Positions 34,440 to 48,161 of a stretch of 64,000 bases of DNA are shown piece by piece. Source of the DNA: Mactra quadrangularis (Eukaryota > Mollusca > Bivalvia > Venerida > Mactridae); contig CM046299.1 of assembly GCA_025267735.1 (NCBI GenBank), positions 26,190,468 to 26,254,467 of the forward strand. The letters run 5' to 3'. A model generated the notes under the pieces. The model saw only the letters and a program-made list of their open reading frames with translations. It searched no databases and was not told the origin of the DNA. The number at the start of each line of letters is the position of its first letter. Position 1 is the first letter of the stretch. The position numbers were made by a program, and so were the translations under genes.

Positions 34440-35508
34440 CTCTATTTGGATGTAATTCGCAAGTCGTTTTCCACAAACGGCCCTTTTCAGAGCCAACCCA
34501 ATTTATCGAAAGAATTATTTCTCAAACGATATGTCAAACATGCACGTAGTCATCACAATCTAAGCACCTTCACGAGGCGCACATGCCTTCTGTCCCCCGC
34601 ACACATTAAATACAGTTTTTTGTCACATTACGTCATTGTTAACAATTATGTTCACTTTAAAAATAATGAAATATATAGTATGCGAACAATTAAATCATTG
34701 CTTCGAAGTCGTAATAATTACAATACGCACGTGACCGCTCTTACTGATTGTTAAGAACAACAGCGCTTCTTAGCAATCGAGCATATGAAGCGTTTTCGAC
34801 TTAGAAATGATGTTGCATCATGTCGCGTATTGTTTATCCATAATCAAATATTACTCACTTGTAACACACTGAATTCGAACACAATGTTGTGTGCGCGCAT
34901 GCGCGCACAACTGTTGTAACACAACGATTCGTTCTTTTTTTTCAATATAATACAGGTATCAAAGTCGCACCCCTTTACGATGATGCTCTAGTTCAAATTA
35001 TTGTTAACGTATCAATAAAATGCACAATTACATAGTTTCAAATTAATAATTGTCCGCCATTTGCGACTCCGATTAGCGTTTCCACGGACTATTACCATTT
35101 GAGTATTTTAAGTTCAAATAATTCAATTTCGTGCCGCAATTTTCCCTGGAATTGTTGTCTACGTAATTATATTTTGTCTTTGAGTATTTTTCATTTATTA
35201 AAATTCAGAATTATAATAAAACTTAATTAAGCCGCCATTTGCGTATATTGCGTACAACATCAAATGTCGTGTTCAGTCATGCGTCAATGTTTGACAAATA
35301 CACAGTTAATCTAATCAAACACGTCACGGTGATTAATTGTCGATAATCACATGCCATTGTAGAGTTAACGACACGAGTTAATTAATCAACGTGTCATCTC
35401 AATAACTCTACGTGTCAAACATGCATGCACTTTCTCTGTCTATAAAATAGGGTCGCGGCACAATTTCAAATCATACATTATTTGTATTTGTCTTGATAAT
35501 CTCTCAAG

Positions 35509-35838
35509 ATGCCTTCTAGAATTCAATCTCTTGACAAGCGATTCACCCTGAGTGAATCTGAACGGCGTTTTCGCCAAGCTTGCGACCAGATAGTGATGCT
35601 CAACAAGCGACTCGGTGATGTACAGAAACGCTACAAGGCAGCAAAACGTACCAACAACAGATCATTTCGCTACAATTTGCGATTGAAGCTGGCTGTCATA
35701 GAAGGAGCTAGAAATATGTACTACGAGTATGCCTACGCCAAGGCTGACAAGGTTGCTGAGCTTCGACGTGAGTTATTTGATGAGTCAGTAGAGATTGTGT
35801 CAGGCTCCGATTCGGAGTACTCAACTGACTCAGAATGA
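35509..35838 (+). CDS. Array gene copy 24, head of the first long unit
   Basis: Consensus protein. Its unit is 1965 bp because a 567-bp stretch of extension and spacer is repeated before the promoter of copy 25. Confidence 0.8.
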   Translation: MPSRIQSLDKRFTLSESERRFRQACDQIVMLNKRLGDVQKRYKAAKRTNNRSFRYNLRLKLAVIEGARNMYYEYAYAKADKVAELRRELFDESVEIVSGSDSEYSTDSE

Positions 35839-36525
35839 CTCTATTTGGATGTAATTCGCAAGTCGTTTTCCACAAACGGCCCTTTTCAGAGCCAACCCAA
35901 TTTATCGAAAGAATTATTTCTCAAACGATATGTCAAACATGCACGTAGTCATCACAATCTAAGCACCTTCACGAGGCGCACATGCCTTCTGTCCCCCGCA
36001 CACATTAAATACAGTTTTTTGTCACATTACGTCATTGTTAACAATTATGTTCACTTTAAAAATAATGAAATATATAGTATGCGAACAATTAAATCATTGC
36101 TTCGAAGTCGTAATAATTACAATACGCACGTGACCGCTCTTACTGATTGTTAAGAACAACAGCGCTTCTTAGCAATCGAGCATATGAAGCGTTTTCGACT
36201 TAGAAATGATGTTGCATCATGTCGCGTATTGTTTATCCATAATCAAATATTACTCACTTATAACACACTGAATTCGAACACAATGTTGTGTGCGCGCATG
36301 CGCGCACAACTGTTGTAACACAACGATTCGTTCTTTTTTTCAATATAATACAGGTATCAAAGTCGCACCCCTTTACGATGATGCTCTAGTTCAAATTATT
36401 GTTAACGTATCAATAAAATGCACAATTACATAGTTTCAAATTAATAATTGTCCGCCATTTGCGACTCCGATTAGCGTTTCCACGGACTATTACCATTTGA
36501 GTATGCTAAGTTCAAATAATTCAAT

Positions 36526-37092
36526 CTAAGCACCTTTACGAGGCGCACATGCCTTCTGTCCCCCGCACACATTAAATACAGTTTTTTGTCACATTACGTC
36601 ATTGTTAACAATTATGTTCACTTTAAAAATAATGAAATATATAGTATGCGAACAATTAAATCATTGCTTCGAAGTCGTAATAATTACAATACGCACGTGA
36701 CCGCTCTTACTGATTGTTAAGAACAACAGCGCTTCTTAGCAATCGAGCATATGAAGCGTTTTCGACTTAGAAATGATGTTGCATCATGTCGCGTATTGTT
36801 TATCCATAATCAAATATTACTCACTTATAACACACTGAATTCGAACACAATGTTGTGTGCGCGCATGCGCGCACAACTGTTGTAACACAACGATTCGTTC
36901 TTTTTTTCAATATAATACAGGTATCAAAGTCGCACCCCTTTACGATGATGCTCTAGTTCAAATTATTGTTAACGTATCAATAAAATGCACAATTACATAG
37001 TTTCAAATTAATAATTGTCCGCCATTTGCGACTCCGATTAGCGTTTCCACGGACTATTACCATTTGAGTATGTTAAGTTCAAATAATTCAAT
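36526..37092 (+). repeat. 567-bp internal partial duplication, first occurrence
   Basis: After TTCAAATAATTCAAT the sequence jumps back to CTAAGCACC inside the extension and repeats through palindrome, T-tract and first AATAAA to the next TTCAAT. The junction shares CAAT with both parents (36522-36525), which suggests microhomology-mediated joining. The piece contains no ORF1 and no TATA box. Marker bases are TATGCTAAG before it (36502), CACCTTTACG at its start (T at 36537) and TATGTTAAG at its end. Confidence 0.9.
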
Positions 37093-37473
37093 TTCGTGCC
37101 GCAATTTTCCCTGGAATTGTTGTCTACGTAATTATATTTTGTCTTTGAGTATTTTTCATTTATTAAAATTCAGAATTATAATAAAACTTAATTAAGCCGC
37201 CATTTGCGTATATTGCGTACAACATCAAATGTCGTGTTCAGTCATGCGTCAATGTTTGACAAATACACAGTTAATCTAATCAAACACGTCACGGTGATTA
37301 ATTGTCGATAATCACATGCCATTGTAGATTTAACGACACGAGTTAATTAATCAACGTGTCATCTCAATAACTCTACGTGTCAAACATGCATGCACTTTCT
37401 CTGTCTATAAAATAGGGTCGCGGCACAATTTCAAATCATACATTATTTGTATTTGTCTTGATAATCTCTCAAG

Positions 37474-37803
37474 ATGCCTTCTAGAATTCAATCTCTTGAC
37501 AAGCGATTCACCCTGAGTGAATCTGAACGGCGTTTTCGCCAAGCTTGCGACCAGATAGTGATGCTCAACAAGCGACTCGGTGATGTAAAGAAACGCTACA
37601 AGGCAGCAAAACGTACCAACAACAGATCATTTCGCTACAATTTGCGATTGAAGCTGGCTGTCATAGAAGGAGCTAGAAATATGTACTACGAGTATGCCTA
37701 CGCCAAGGCTGACAAGGTTGCTGAGCTTCGACGTGAGTTATTTGATGAGTCAGTAGAGATTGTGTCAGGCTCCGATTCGGAGTACTCAACTGACTCAGAA
37801 TGA
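37474..37803 (+). CDS. Array gene copy 25
   Basis: Q39K (CAG to AAG at 37588), shared only with copy 31. The promoter has G to T at 37329, weakening the GTAGAGTTA stem, also shared only with copy 31. Confidence 0.8.
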   Translation: MPSRIQSLDKRFTLSESERRFRQACDQIVMLNKRLGDVKKRYKAAKRTNNRSFRYNLRLKLAVIEGARNMYYEYAYAKADKVAELRRELFDESVEIVSGSDSEYSTDSE

Positions 37804-38872
37804 CTCTATTTGGATGTAATTCGCAAGTCGTTTTCCACAAACGGCCCTTTTCAGAGCCAACCCAATTTATCGAAAGAATTATTTCTCAAACGATATGTCA
37901 AACATGCACGTAGTCATCACAATCTAAGCACCTTCACGAGGCGCACATGCCTTCTGTCCCCCGCACACATTAAATACAGTTTTTTGTCACATTACGTCAT
38001 TGTTAACAATTATGTTCACTTTAAAAATAATGAAATATATAGTATGCGAACAATTAAATCATTGCTTCGAAGTCGTAATAATTACAATACGCACGTGACC
38101 GCTCTTACTGATTGTTAAGAACAACAGCGCTTCTTAGCAATCGAGCATATGAAGCGTTTTCGACTTAGAAATGATGTTGCATCATGTCGCGTATTGTTTA
38201 TCCATAATCAAATATTACTCACTTGTAACACACTGAATTCGAACACAATGTTGTGTGCGCGCATGCGCGCACAACTGTTGTAACACAACGATTCGTTCTT
38301 TTTTTTCAATATAATACAGGTATCAAAGTCGCACCCCTTTACGATGATGCTCTAGTTCAAATTATTGTTAACGTATCAATAAAATGCACAATTACATAGT
38401 TTCAAATTAATAATTGTCCGCCATTTGCGACTCCGATTAGCGTTTCCACGGACTATTACCATTTGAGTATTTTAAGTTCAAATAATTCAATTTCGTGCCG
38501 CAATTTTCCCTGGAATTGTTGTCTACGTAATTATATTTTGTCTTTGAGTATTTTTCATTTATTAAAATTCAGAATTATAATAAAACTTAATTAAGCCGCC
38601 ATTTGCGTATATTGCGTACAACATCAAATGTCGTGTTCAGTCATGCGTCAATGTTTGACAAATACACAGTTAATCTAATCAAACACGTCACGGTGATTAA
38701 TTGTCGATAATCACATGCCATTGTAGAGTTAACGACACGAGTTAATTAATCAACGTGTCATCTCAATAACTCTACGTGTCAAACATGCATGCACTTTCTC
38801 TGTCTATAAAATAGGGTCGCGGCACAATTTCAAATCATACATTATTTGTATTTGTCTTGATAATCTCTCAAG

Positions 38873-39202
38873 ATGCCTTCTAGAATTCAATCTCTTGACA
38901 AGCGATTCACCCTGAGTGAATCTGAACGGCGTTTTCGCCAAGCTTGCGACCAGATAGTGATGCTCAACAAGCGACTCGGTGATGTACAGAAACGCTACAA
39001 GGCAGCAAAACGTACCAACAACAGATCATTTCGCTACAATTTGCGATTGAAGCTGGCTGTCATAGAAGGAGCTAGAAATATGTACTACGAGTATGCCTAC
39101 GCCAAGGCTGACAAGGTTGCTGAGCTTCGACGTGAGTTATTTGATGAGTCAGTAGAGATTGTGTCAGGCTCCGATTCGGAGTACTCAACTGACTCAGAAT
39201 GA
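38873..39202 (+). CDS. Array gene copy 26
   Basis: Consensus protein; regular unit, first of three plain units after the first long unit. Confidence 0.8.
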   Translation: MPSRIQSLDKRFTLSESERRFRQACDQIVMLNKRLGDVQKRYKAAKRTNNRSFRYNLRLKLAVIEGARNMYYEYAYAKADKVAELRRELFDESVEIVSGSDSEYSTDSE

Positions 39203-40271
39203 CTCTATTTGGATGTAATTCGCAAGTCGTTTTCCACAAACGGCCCTTTTCAGAGCCAACCCAATTTATCGAAAGAATTATTTCTCAAACGATATGTCAA
39301 ACATGCACGTAGTCATCACAATCTAAGCACCTTCACGAGGCGCACATGCCTTCTGTCCCCCGCACACATTAAATACAGTTTTTTGTCACATTACGTCATT
39401 GTTAACAATTATGTTCACTTTAAAAATAATGAAATATATAGTATGCGAACAATTAAATCATTGCTTCGAAGTCGTAATAATTACAATACGCACGTGACCG
39501 CTCTTACTGATTGTTAAGAACAACAGCGCTTCTTAGCAATCGAGCATATGAAGCGTTTTCGACTTAGAAATGATGTTGCATCATGTCGCGTATTGTTTAT
39601 CCATAATCAAATATTACTCACTTGTAACACACTGAATTCGAACACAATGTTGTGTGCGCGCATGCGCGCACAACTGTTGTAACACAACGATTCGTTCTTT
39701 TTTTTCAATATAATACAGGTATCAAAGTCGCACCCCTTTACGATGATGCTCTAGTTCAAATTATTGTTAACGTATCAATAAAATGCACAATTACATAGTT
39801 TCAAATTAATAATTGTCCGCCATTTGCGACTCCGATTAGCGTTTCCACGGACTATTACCATTTGAGTATTTTAAGTTCAAATAATTCAATTTCGTGCCGC
39901 AATTTTCCCTGGAATTGTTGTCTACGTAATTATATTTTGTCTTTGAGTATTTTTCATTTATTAAAATTCAGAATTATAATAAAACTTAATTAAGCCGCCA
40001 TTTGCGTATATTGCGTACAACATCAAATGTCGTGTTCAGTCATGCGTCAATGTTTGACAAATACACAGTTAATCTAATCAAACACGTCACGGTGATTAAT
40101 TGTCGATAATCACATGCCATTGTAGAGTTAACGACACGAGTTAATTAATCAACGTGTCATCTCAATAACTCTACGTGTCAAACATGCATGCACTTTCTCT
40201 GTCTATAAAATAGGGTCGCGGCACAATTTCAAATCATACATTATTTGTATTTGTCTTGATAATCTCTCAAG

Positions 40272-40601
40272 ATGCCTTCTAGAATTCAATCTCTTGACAA
40301 GCGATTCACCCTGAGTGAATCTGAACGGCGTTTTCGCCAAGCTTGCGACCAGATAGTGATGCTCAACAAGCGACTCGGTGATGTACAGAAACGCTACAAG
40401 GCAGCAAAACGTACCAACAACAGATCATTTCGCTACAATTTGCGATTGAAGCTGGCTGTCATAGAAGGAGCTAGAAATATGTACTACGAGTATGCCTACG
40501 CCAAGGCTGACAAGGTTGCTGAGCTTCGACGTGAGTTATTTGATGAGTCAGTAGAGATTGTGTCAGGCTCCGATTCGGAGTACTCAACTGACTCAGAATG
40601 A
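40272..40601 (+). CDS. Array gene copy 27
   Basis: Consensus protein; regular unit with no variant noticed. Confidence 0.8.
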   Translation: MPSRIQSLDKRFTLSESERRFRQACDQIVMLNKRLGDVQKRYKAAKRTNNRSFRYNLRLKLAVIEGARNMYYEYAYAKADKVAELRRELFDESVEIVSGSDSEYSTDSE

Positions 40602-41670
40602 CTCTATTTGGATGTAATTCGCAAGTCGTTTTCCACAAACGGCCCTTTTCAGAGCCAACCCAATTTATCGAAAGAATTATTTCTCAAACGATATGTCAAA
40701 CATGCACGTAGTCATCACAATCTAAGCACCTTCACGAGGCGCACATGCCTTCTGTCCCCCGCACACATTAAATACAGTTTTTTGTCACATTACGTCATTG
40801 TTAACAATTATGTTCACTTTAAAAATAATGAAATATATAGTATGCGAACAATTAAATCATTGCTTCGAAGTCGTAATAATTACAATACGCACGTGACCGC
40901 TCTTACTGATTGTTAAGAACAACAGCGCTTCTTAGCAATCGAGCATATGAAGCGTTTTCGACTTAGAAATGATGTTGCATCATGTCGCGTATTGTTTATC
41001 CATAATCAAATATTACTCACTTGTAACACACTGAATTCGAACACAATGTTGTGTGCGCGCATGCGCGCACAACTGTTGTAACACAACGATTCGTTCTTTT
41101 TTTTCAATATAATACAGGTATCAAAGTCGCACCCCTTTACGATGATGCTCTAGTTCAAATTATTGTTAACGTATCAATAAAATGCACAATTACATAGTTT
41201 CAAATTAATAATTGTCCGCCATTTGCGACTCCGATTAGCGTTTCCACGGACTATTACCATTTGAGTATTTTAAGTTCAAATAATTCAATTTCGTGCCGCA
41301 ATTTTCCCTGGAATTGTTGTCTACGTAATTATATTTTGTCTTTGAGTATTTTTCATTTATTAAAATTCAGAATTATAATAAAACTTAATTAAGCCGCCAT
41401 TTGCGTATATTGCGTACAACATCAAATGTCGTGTTCAGTCATGCGTCAATGTTTGACAAATACACAGTTAATCTAATCAAACACGTCACGGTGATTAATT
41501 GTCGATAATCACATGCCATTGTAGAGTTAACGACACGAGTTAATTAATCAACGTGTCATCTCAATAACTCTACGTGTCAAACATGCATGCACTTTCTCTG
41601 TCTATAAAATAGGGTCGCGGCACAATTTCAAATCATACATTATTTGTATTTGTCTTGATAATCTCTCAAG

Positions 41671-42000
41671 ATGCCTTCTAGAATTCAATCTCTTGACAAG
41701 CGATTCACCCTGAGTGAATCTGAACGGCGTTTTCGCCAAGCTTGCGACCAGATAGTGATGCTCAACAAGCGACTCGGTGATGTACAGAAACGCTACAAGG
41801 CAGCAAAACGTACCAACAACAGATCATTTCGCTACAATTTGCGATTGAAGCTGGCTGTCATAGAAGGAGCTAGAAATATGTACTACGAGTATGCCTACGC
41901 CAAGGCTGACAAGGTTGCTGAGCTTCGACGTGAGTTATTTGATGAGTCAGTAGAGATTGTGTCAGGCTCCGATTCGGAGTACTCAACTGACTCAGAATGA
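41671..42000 (+). CDS. Array gene copy 28
   Basis: Consensus protein; regular unit with no variant noticed. Confidence 0.8.
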   Translation: MPSRIQSLDKRFTLSESERRFRQACDQIVMLNKRLGDVQKRYKAAKRTNNRSFRYNLRLKLAVIEGARNMYYEYAYAKADKVAELRRELFDESVEIVSGSDSEYSTDSE

Positions 42001-43069
42001 CTCTATTTGGATGTAATTCGCAAGTCGTTTTCCACAAACGGCCCTTTTCAGAGCCAACCCAATTTATCGAAAGAATTATTTCTCAAACGATATGTCAAAC
42101 ATGCACGTAGTCATCACAATCTAAGCACCTTCACGAGGCGCACATGCCTTCTGTCCCCCGCACACATTAAATACAGTTTTTTGTCACATTACGTCATTGT
42201 TAACAATTATGTTCACTTTAAAAATAATGAAATATATAGTATGCGAACAATTAAATCATTGCTTCGAAGTCGTAATAATTACAATACGCACGTGACCGCT
42301 CTTACTGATTGTTAAGAACAACAGCGCTTCTTAGCAATCGAGCATATGAAGCGTTTTCGACTTAGAAATGATGTTGCATCATGTCGCGTATTGTTTATCC
42401 ATAATCAAATATTACTCACTTGTAACACACTGAATTCGAACACAATGTTGTGTGCGCGCATGCGCGCACAACTGTTGTAACACAACGATTCGTTCTTTTT
42501 TTTCAATATAATACAGGTATCAAAGTCGCACCCCTTTACGATGATGCTCTAGTTCAAATTATTGTTAACGTATCAATAAAATGCACAATTACATAGTTTC
42601 AAATTAATAATTGTCCGCCATTTGCGACTCCGATTAGCGTTTCCACGGACTATTACCATTTGAGTATTTTAAGTTCAAATAATTCAATTTCGTGCCGCAA
42701 TTTTCCCTGGAATTGTTGTCTACGTAATTATATTTTGTCTTTGAGTATTTTTCATTTATTAAAATTCAGAATTATAATAAAACTTAATTAAGCCGCCATT
42801 TGCGTATATTGCGTACAACATCAAATGTCGTGTTCAGTCATGCGTCAATGTTTGACAAATACACAGTTAATCTAATCAAACACGTCACGGTGATTAATTG
42901 TCGATAATCACATGCCATTGTAGAGTTAACGACACGAGTTAATTAATCAACGTGTCATCTCAATAACTCTACGTGTCAAACATGCATGCACTTTCTCTGT
43001 CTATAAAATAGGGTCGCGGCACAATTTCAAATCATACATTATTTGTATTTGTCTTGATAATCTCTCAAG

Positions 43070-43399
43070 ATGCCTTCTAGAATTCAATCTCTTGACAAGC
43101 GATTCACCCTGAGTGAATCTGAACGGCGTTTTCGCCAAGCTTGCGACCAGATAGTGATGCTCAACAAGCGACTCGGTGATGTACAGAAACGCTACAAGGC
43201 AGCAAAACGTACCAACAACAGATCATTTCGCTACAATTTGCGATTGAAGCTGGCTGTCATAGAAGGAGCTAGAAATATGTACTACGAGTATGCCTACGCC
43301 AAGGCTGACAAGGTTGCTGAGCTTCGACGTGAGTTATTTGATGAGTCAGTAGAGATTGTGTCAGGCTCCGATTCGGAGTACTCAACTGACTCAGAATGA
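43070..43399 (+). CDS. Array gene copy 29
   Basis: Consensus protein. The spacer has TATGCTAAG (about 44063), as at the start of the 567-bp duplications, but no duplication follows. It may represent the form from which the long units arose. Confidence 0.8.
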   Translation: MPSRIQSLDKRFTLSESERRFRQACDQIVMLNKRLGDVQKRYKAAKRTNNRSFRYNLRLKLAVIEGARNMYYEYAYAKADKVAELRRELFDESVEIVSGSDSEYSTDSE

Positions 43400-44467
43400 C
43401 TCTATTTGGATGTAATTCGCAAGTCGTTTTCCACAAACGGCCCTTTTCAGAGCCAACCCAATTTATCGAAAGAATTATTTCTCAAACGATATGTCAAACA
43501 TGCACGTAGTCATCACAATCTAAGCACCTTCACGAGGCGCACATGCCTTCTGTCCCCCGCACACATTAAATACAGTTTTTTGTCACATTACGTCATTGTT
43601 AACAATTATGTTCACTTTAAAAATAATGAAATATATAGTATGCGAACAATTAAATCATTGCTTCGAAGTCGTAATAATTACAATACGCACGTGACCGCTC
43701 TTACTGATTGTTAAGAACAACAGCGCTTCTTAGCAATCGAGCATATGAAGCGTTTTCGACTTAGAAATGATGTTGCATCATGTCGCGTATTGTTTATCCA
43801 TAATCAAATATTACTCACTTATAACACACTGAATTCGAACACAATGTTGTGTGCGCGCATGCGCGCACAACTGTTGTAACACAACGATTCGTTCTTTTTT
43901 TCAATATAATACAGGTATCAAAGTCGCACCCCTTTACGATGATGCTCTAGTTCAAATTATTGTTAACGTATCAATAAAATGCACAATTACATAGTTTCAA
44001 ATTAATAATTGTCCGCCATTTGCGACTCCGATTAGCGTTTCCACGGACTATTACCATTTGAGTATGCTAAGTTCAAATAATTCAATTTCGTGCCGCAATT
44101 TTCCCTGGAATTGTTGTCTACGTAATTATTTTTTGTCTTTGAGTATTTTTCATTTATTAAAATTCAGAATTATAATAAAACTTAATTAAGCCGCCATTTG
44201 CGTATATTGCGTACAACATCAAATGTCGTGTTCAGTCATGCGTCAATGTTTGACAAATACACAGTTAATCTAATCAAACACGTCACGGTGATTAATTGTC
44301 GATAATCACATGCCATTGTAGAGTTAACGACACGAGTTAATTAATCAACGTGTCATCTCAATAACTCTACGTGTCAAACATGCATGCACTTTCTCTGTCT
44401 ATAAAATAGGGTCGCGGCACAATTTCAAATCATACATTATTTGTATTTGTCTTGATAATCTCTCAAG

Positions 44468-44797
44468 ATGCCTTCTAGAATTCAATCTCTTGACAAGCGA
44501 TTCACCCTGAGTGAATCTGAACGGCGTTTTCGCCAAGCTTGCGACCAGATAGTGATGCTCAACAAGCGACTCGGTGATGTACAGAAACGCTACAAGGCAG
44601 CAAAACGTACCAACAACAGATCATTTCGCTACAATTTGCGATTGAAGCTGGCTGTCATAGAAGGAGCTAGAAATATGTACTACGAGTATGCCTACGCCAA
44701 GGCTGACAAGGTTGCTGAGCTTCGACGTGAGTTATTTGATGAGTCAGTAGAGATTGTGTCAGGCTCCGATTCGGAGTACTCAACTGACTCAGAATGA
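44468..44797 (+). CDS. Array gene copy 30, head of the second long unit
   Basis: Consensus protein. Its unit is again 1965 bp, with the same duplication as unit 24. Confidence 0.8.
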   Translation: MPSRIQSLDKRFTLSESERRFRQACDQIVMLNKRLGDVQKRYKAAKRTNNRSFRYNLRLKLAVIEGARNMYYEYAYAKADKVAELRRELFDESVEIVSGSDSEYSTDSE

Positions 44798-45484
44798 CTC
44801 TATTTGGATGTAATTCGCAAGTCGTTTTCCACAAACGGCCCTTTTCAGAGCCAACCCAATTTATCGAAAGAATTATTTCTCAAACGATATGTCAAACATG
44901 CACGTAGTCATCACAATCTAAGCACCTTCACGAGGCGCACATGCCTTCTGTCCCCCGCACACATTAAATACAGTTTTTTGTCACATTACGTCATTGTTAA
45001 CAATTATGTTCACTTTAAAAATAATGAAATATATAGTATGCGAACAATTAAATCATTGCTTCGAAGTCGTAATAATTACAATACGCACGTGACCGCTCTT
45101 ACTGATTGTTAAGAACAACAGCGCTTCTTAGCAATCGAGCATATGAAGCGTTTTCGACTTAGAAATGATGTTGCATCATGTCGCGTATTGTTTATCCATA
45201 ATCAAATATTACTCACTTATAACACACTGAATTCGAACACAATGTTGTGTGCGCGCATGCGCGCACAACTGTTGTAACACAACGATTCGTTCTTTTTTTC
45301 AATATAATACAGGTATCAAAGTCGCACCCCTTTACGATGATGCTCTAGTTCAAATTATTGTTAACGTATCAATAAAATGCACAATTACATAGTTTCAAAT
45401 TAATAATTGTCCGCCATTTGCGACTCCGATTAGCGTTTCCACGGACTATTACCATTTGAGTATGCTAAGTTCAAATAATTCAAT

Positions 45485-46051
45485 CTAAGCACCTTTACGA
45501 GGCGCACATGCCTTCTGTCCCCCGCACACATTAAATACAGTTTTTTGTCACATTACGTCATTGTTAACAATTATGTTCACTTTAAAAATAATGAAATATA
45601 TAGTATGCGAACAATTAAATCATTGCTTCGAAGTCGTAATAATTACAATACGCACGTGACCGCTCTTACTGATTGTTAAGAACAACAGCGCTTCTTAGCA
45701 ATCGAGCATATGAAGCGTTTTCGACTTAGAAATGATGTTGCATCATGTCGCGTATTGTTTATCAATAATCAAATATTACTCACTTATAACACACTGAATT
45801 CGAACACAATGTTGTGTGCGCGCATGCGCGCACAACTGTTGTAACACAACGATTCGTTCTTTTTTTCAATATAATACAGGTATCAAAGTCGCACCCCTTT
45901 ACGATGATGCTCTAGTTCAAATTATTGTTAACGTATCAATAAAATGCACAATTACATAGTTTCAAATTAATAATTGTCCGCCATTTGCGACTCCGATTAG
46001 CGTTTCCACGGACTATTACCATTTGAGTATGTTAAGTTCAAATAATTCAAT
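45485..46051 (+). repeat. 567-bp internal partial duplication, second occurrence
   Basis: Same breakpoint (CAAT at 45481-45484) and same marker bases as 36526-37092, exactly 8959 bp downstream. One difference was noticed: C to A at 45764. The two share one origin. Confidence 0.9.
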
Positions 46052-46432
46052 TTCGTGCCGCAATTTTCCCTGGAATTGTTGTCTACGTAATTATATTTTG
46101 TCTTTGAGTATTTTTCATTTATTAAAATTCAGAATTATAATAAAACTTAATTAAGCCGCCATTTGCGTATATTGCGTACAACATCAAATGTCGTGTTCAG
46201 TCATGCGTCAATGTTTGACAAATACACAGTTAATCTAATCAAACACGTCACGGTGATTAATTGTCGATAATCACATGCCATTGTAGATTTAACGACACGA
46301 GTTAATTAATCAACGTGTCATCTCAATAACTCTACGTGTCAAACATGCATGCACTTTCTCTGTCTATAAAATAGGGTCGCGGCACAATTTCAAATCATAC
46401 ATTATTTGTATTTGTCTTGATAATCTCTCAAG

Positions 46433-46762
46433 ATGCCTTCTAGAATTCAATCTCTTGACAAGCGATTCACCCTGAGTGAATCTGAACGGCGTTTTCGCCA
46501 AGCTTGCGACCAGATAGTGATGCTCAACAAGCGACTCGGTGATGTAAAGAAACGCTACAAGGCAGCAAAACGTACCAACAACAGATCATTTCGCTACAAT
46601 TTGCGATTGAAGCTGGCTGTCATAGAAGGAGCTAGAAATATGTACTACGAGTATGCCTACGCCAAGGCTGACAAGGTTGCTGAGCTTCGACGTGAGTTAT
46701 TTGATGAGTCAGTAGAGATTGTGTCAGGCTCCGATTCGGAGTACTCAACTGACTCAGAATGA
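46433..46762 (+). CDS. Array gene copy 31
   Basis: Q39K (46547) and the promoter stem change at 46288, both as in copy 25. Confidence 0.8.
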   Translation: MPSRIQSLDKRFTLSESERRFRQACDQIVMLNKRLGDVKKRYKAAKRTNNRSFRYNLRLKLAVIEGARNMYYEYAYAKADKVAELRRELFDESVEIVSGSDSEYSTDSE

Positions 46763-47831
46763 CTCTATTTGGATGTAATTCGCAAGTCGTTTTCCACAAA
46801 CGGCCCTTTTCAGAGCCAACCCAATTTATCGAAAGAATTATTTCTCAAACGATATGTCAAACATGCACGTAGTCATCACAATCTAAGCACCTTCACGAGG
46901 CGCACATGCCTTCTGTCCCCCGCACACATTAAATACAGTTTTTTGTCACATTACGTCATTGTTAACAATTATGTTCACTTTAAAAATAATGAAATATATA
47001 GTATGCGAACAATTAAATCATTGCTTCGAAGTCGTAATAATTACAATACGCACGTGACCGCTCTTACTGATTGTTAAGAACAACAGCGCTTCTTAGCAAT
47101 CGAGCATATGAAGCGTTTTCGACTTAGAAATGATGTTGCATCATGTCGCGTATTGTTTATCCATAATCAAATATTACTCACTTGTAACACACTGAATTCG
47201 AACACAATGTTGTGTGCGCGCATGCGCGCACAACTGTTGTAACACAACGATTCGTTCTTTTTTTTCAATATAATACAGGTATCAAAGTCGCACCCCTTTA
47301 CGATGATGCTCTAGTTCAAATTATTGTTAACGTATCAATAAAATGCACAATTACATAGTTTCAAATTAATAATTGTCCGCCATTTGCGACTCCGATTAGC
47401 GTTTCCACGGACTATTACCATTTGAGTATTTTAAGTTCAAATAATTCAATTTCGTGCCGCAATTTTCCCTGGAATTGTTGTCTACGTAATTATATTTTGT
47501 CTTTGAGTATTTTTCATTTATTAAAATTCAGAATTATAATAAAACTTAATTAAGCCGCCATTTGCGTATATTGCGTACAACATCAAATGTCGTGTTCAGT
47601 CATGCGTCAATGTTTGACAAATACACAGTTAATCTAATCAAACACGTCACGGTGATTAATTGTCGATAATCACATGCCATTGTAGAGTTAACGACACGAG
47701 TTAATTAATCAACGTGTCATCTCAATAACTCTACGTGTCAAACATGCATGCACTTTCTCTGTCTATAAAATAGGGTCGCGGCACAATTTCAAATCATACA
47801 TTATTTGTATTTGTCTTGATAATCTCTCAAG

Positions 47832-48161
47832 ATGCCTTCTAGAATTCAATCTCTTGACAAGCGATTCACCCTGAGTGAATCTGAACGGCGTTTTCGCCAA
47901 GCTTGCGACCAGATAGTGATGCTCAACAAGCGACTCGGTGATGTACAGAAACGCTACAAGGCAGCAAAACGTACCAACAACAGATCATTTCGCTACAATT
48001 TGCGATTGAAGCTGGCTGTCATAGAAGGAGCTAGAAATATGTACTACAAGTATGCCTACGCCAAGGCTGACAAGGTTGCTGAGCTTCGACGTGAGTTATT
48101 TGATGAGTCAGTAGAGATTGTGTCAGGCTCCGATTCGGAGTACTCAACTGACTCAGAATGA
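47832..48161 (+). CDS. Array gene copy 32
   Basis: Private E73K in the aromatic patch. Its 3' part has three further private changes between about 48570 and 48700, and shares ATTATTTTTTG near 48891 with unit 29. Confidence 0.8.
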   Translation: MPSRIQSLDKRFTLSESERRFRQACDQIVMLNKRLGDVQKRYKAAKRTNNRSFRYNLRLKLAVIEGARNMYYKYAYAKADKVAELRRELFDESVEIVSGSDSEYSTDSE

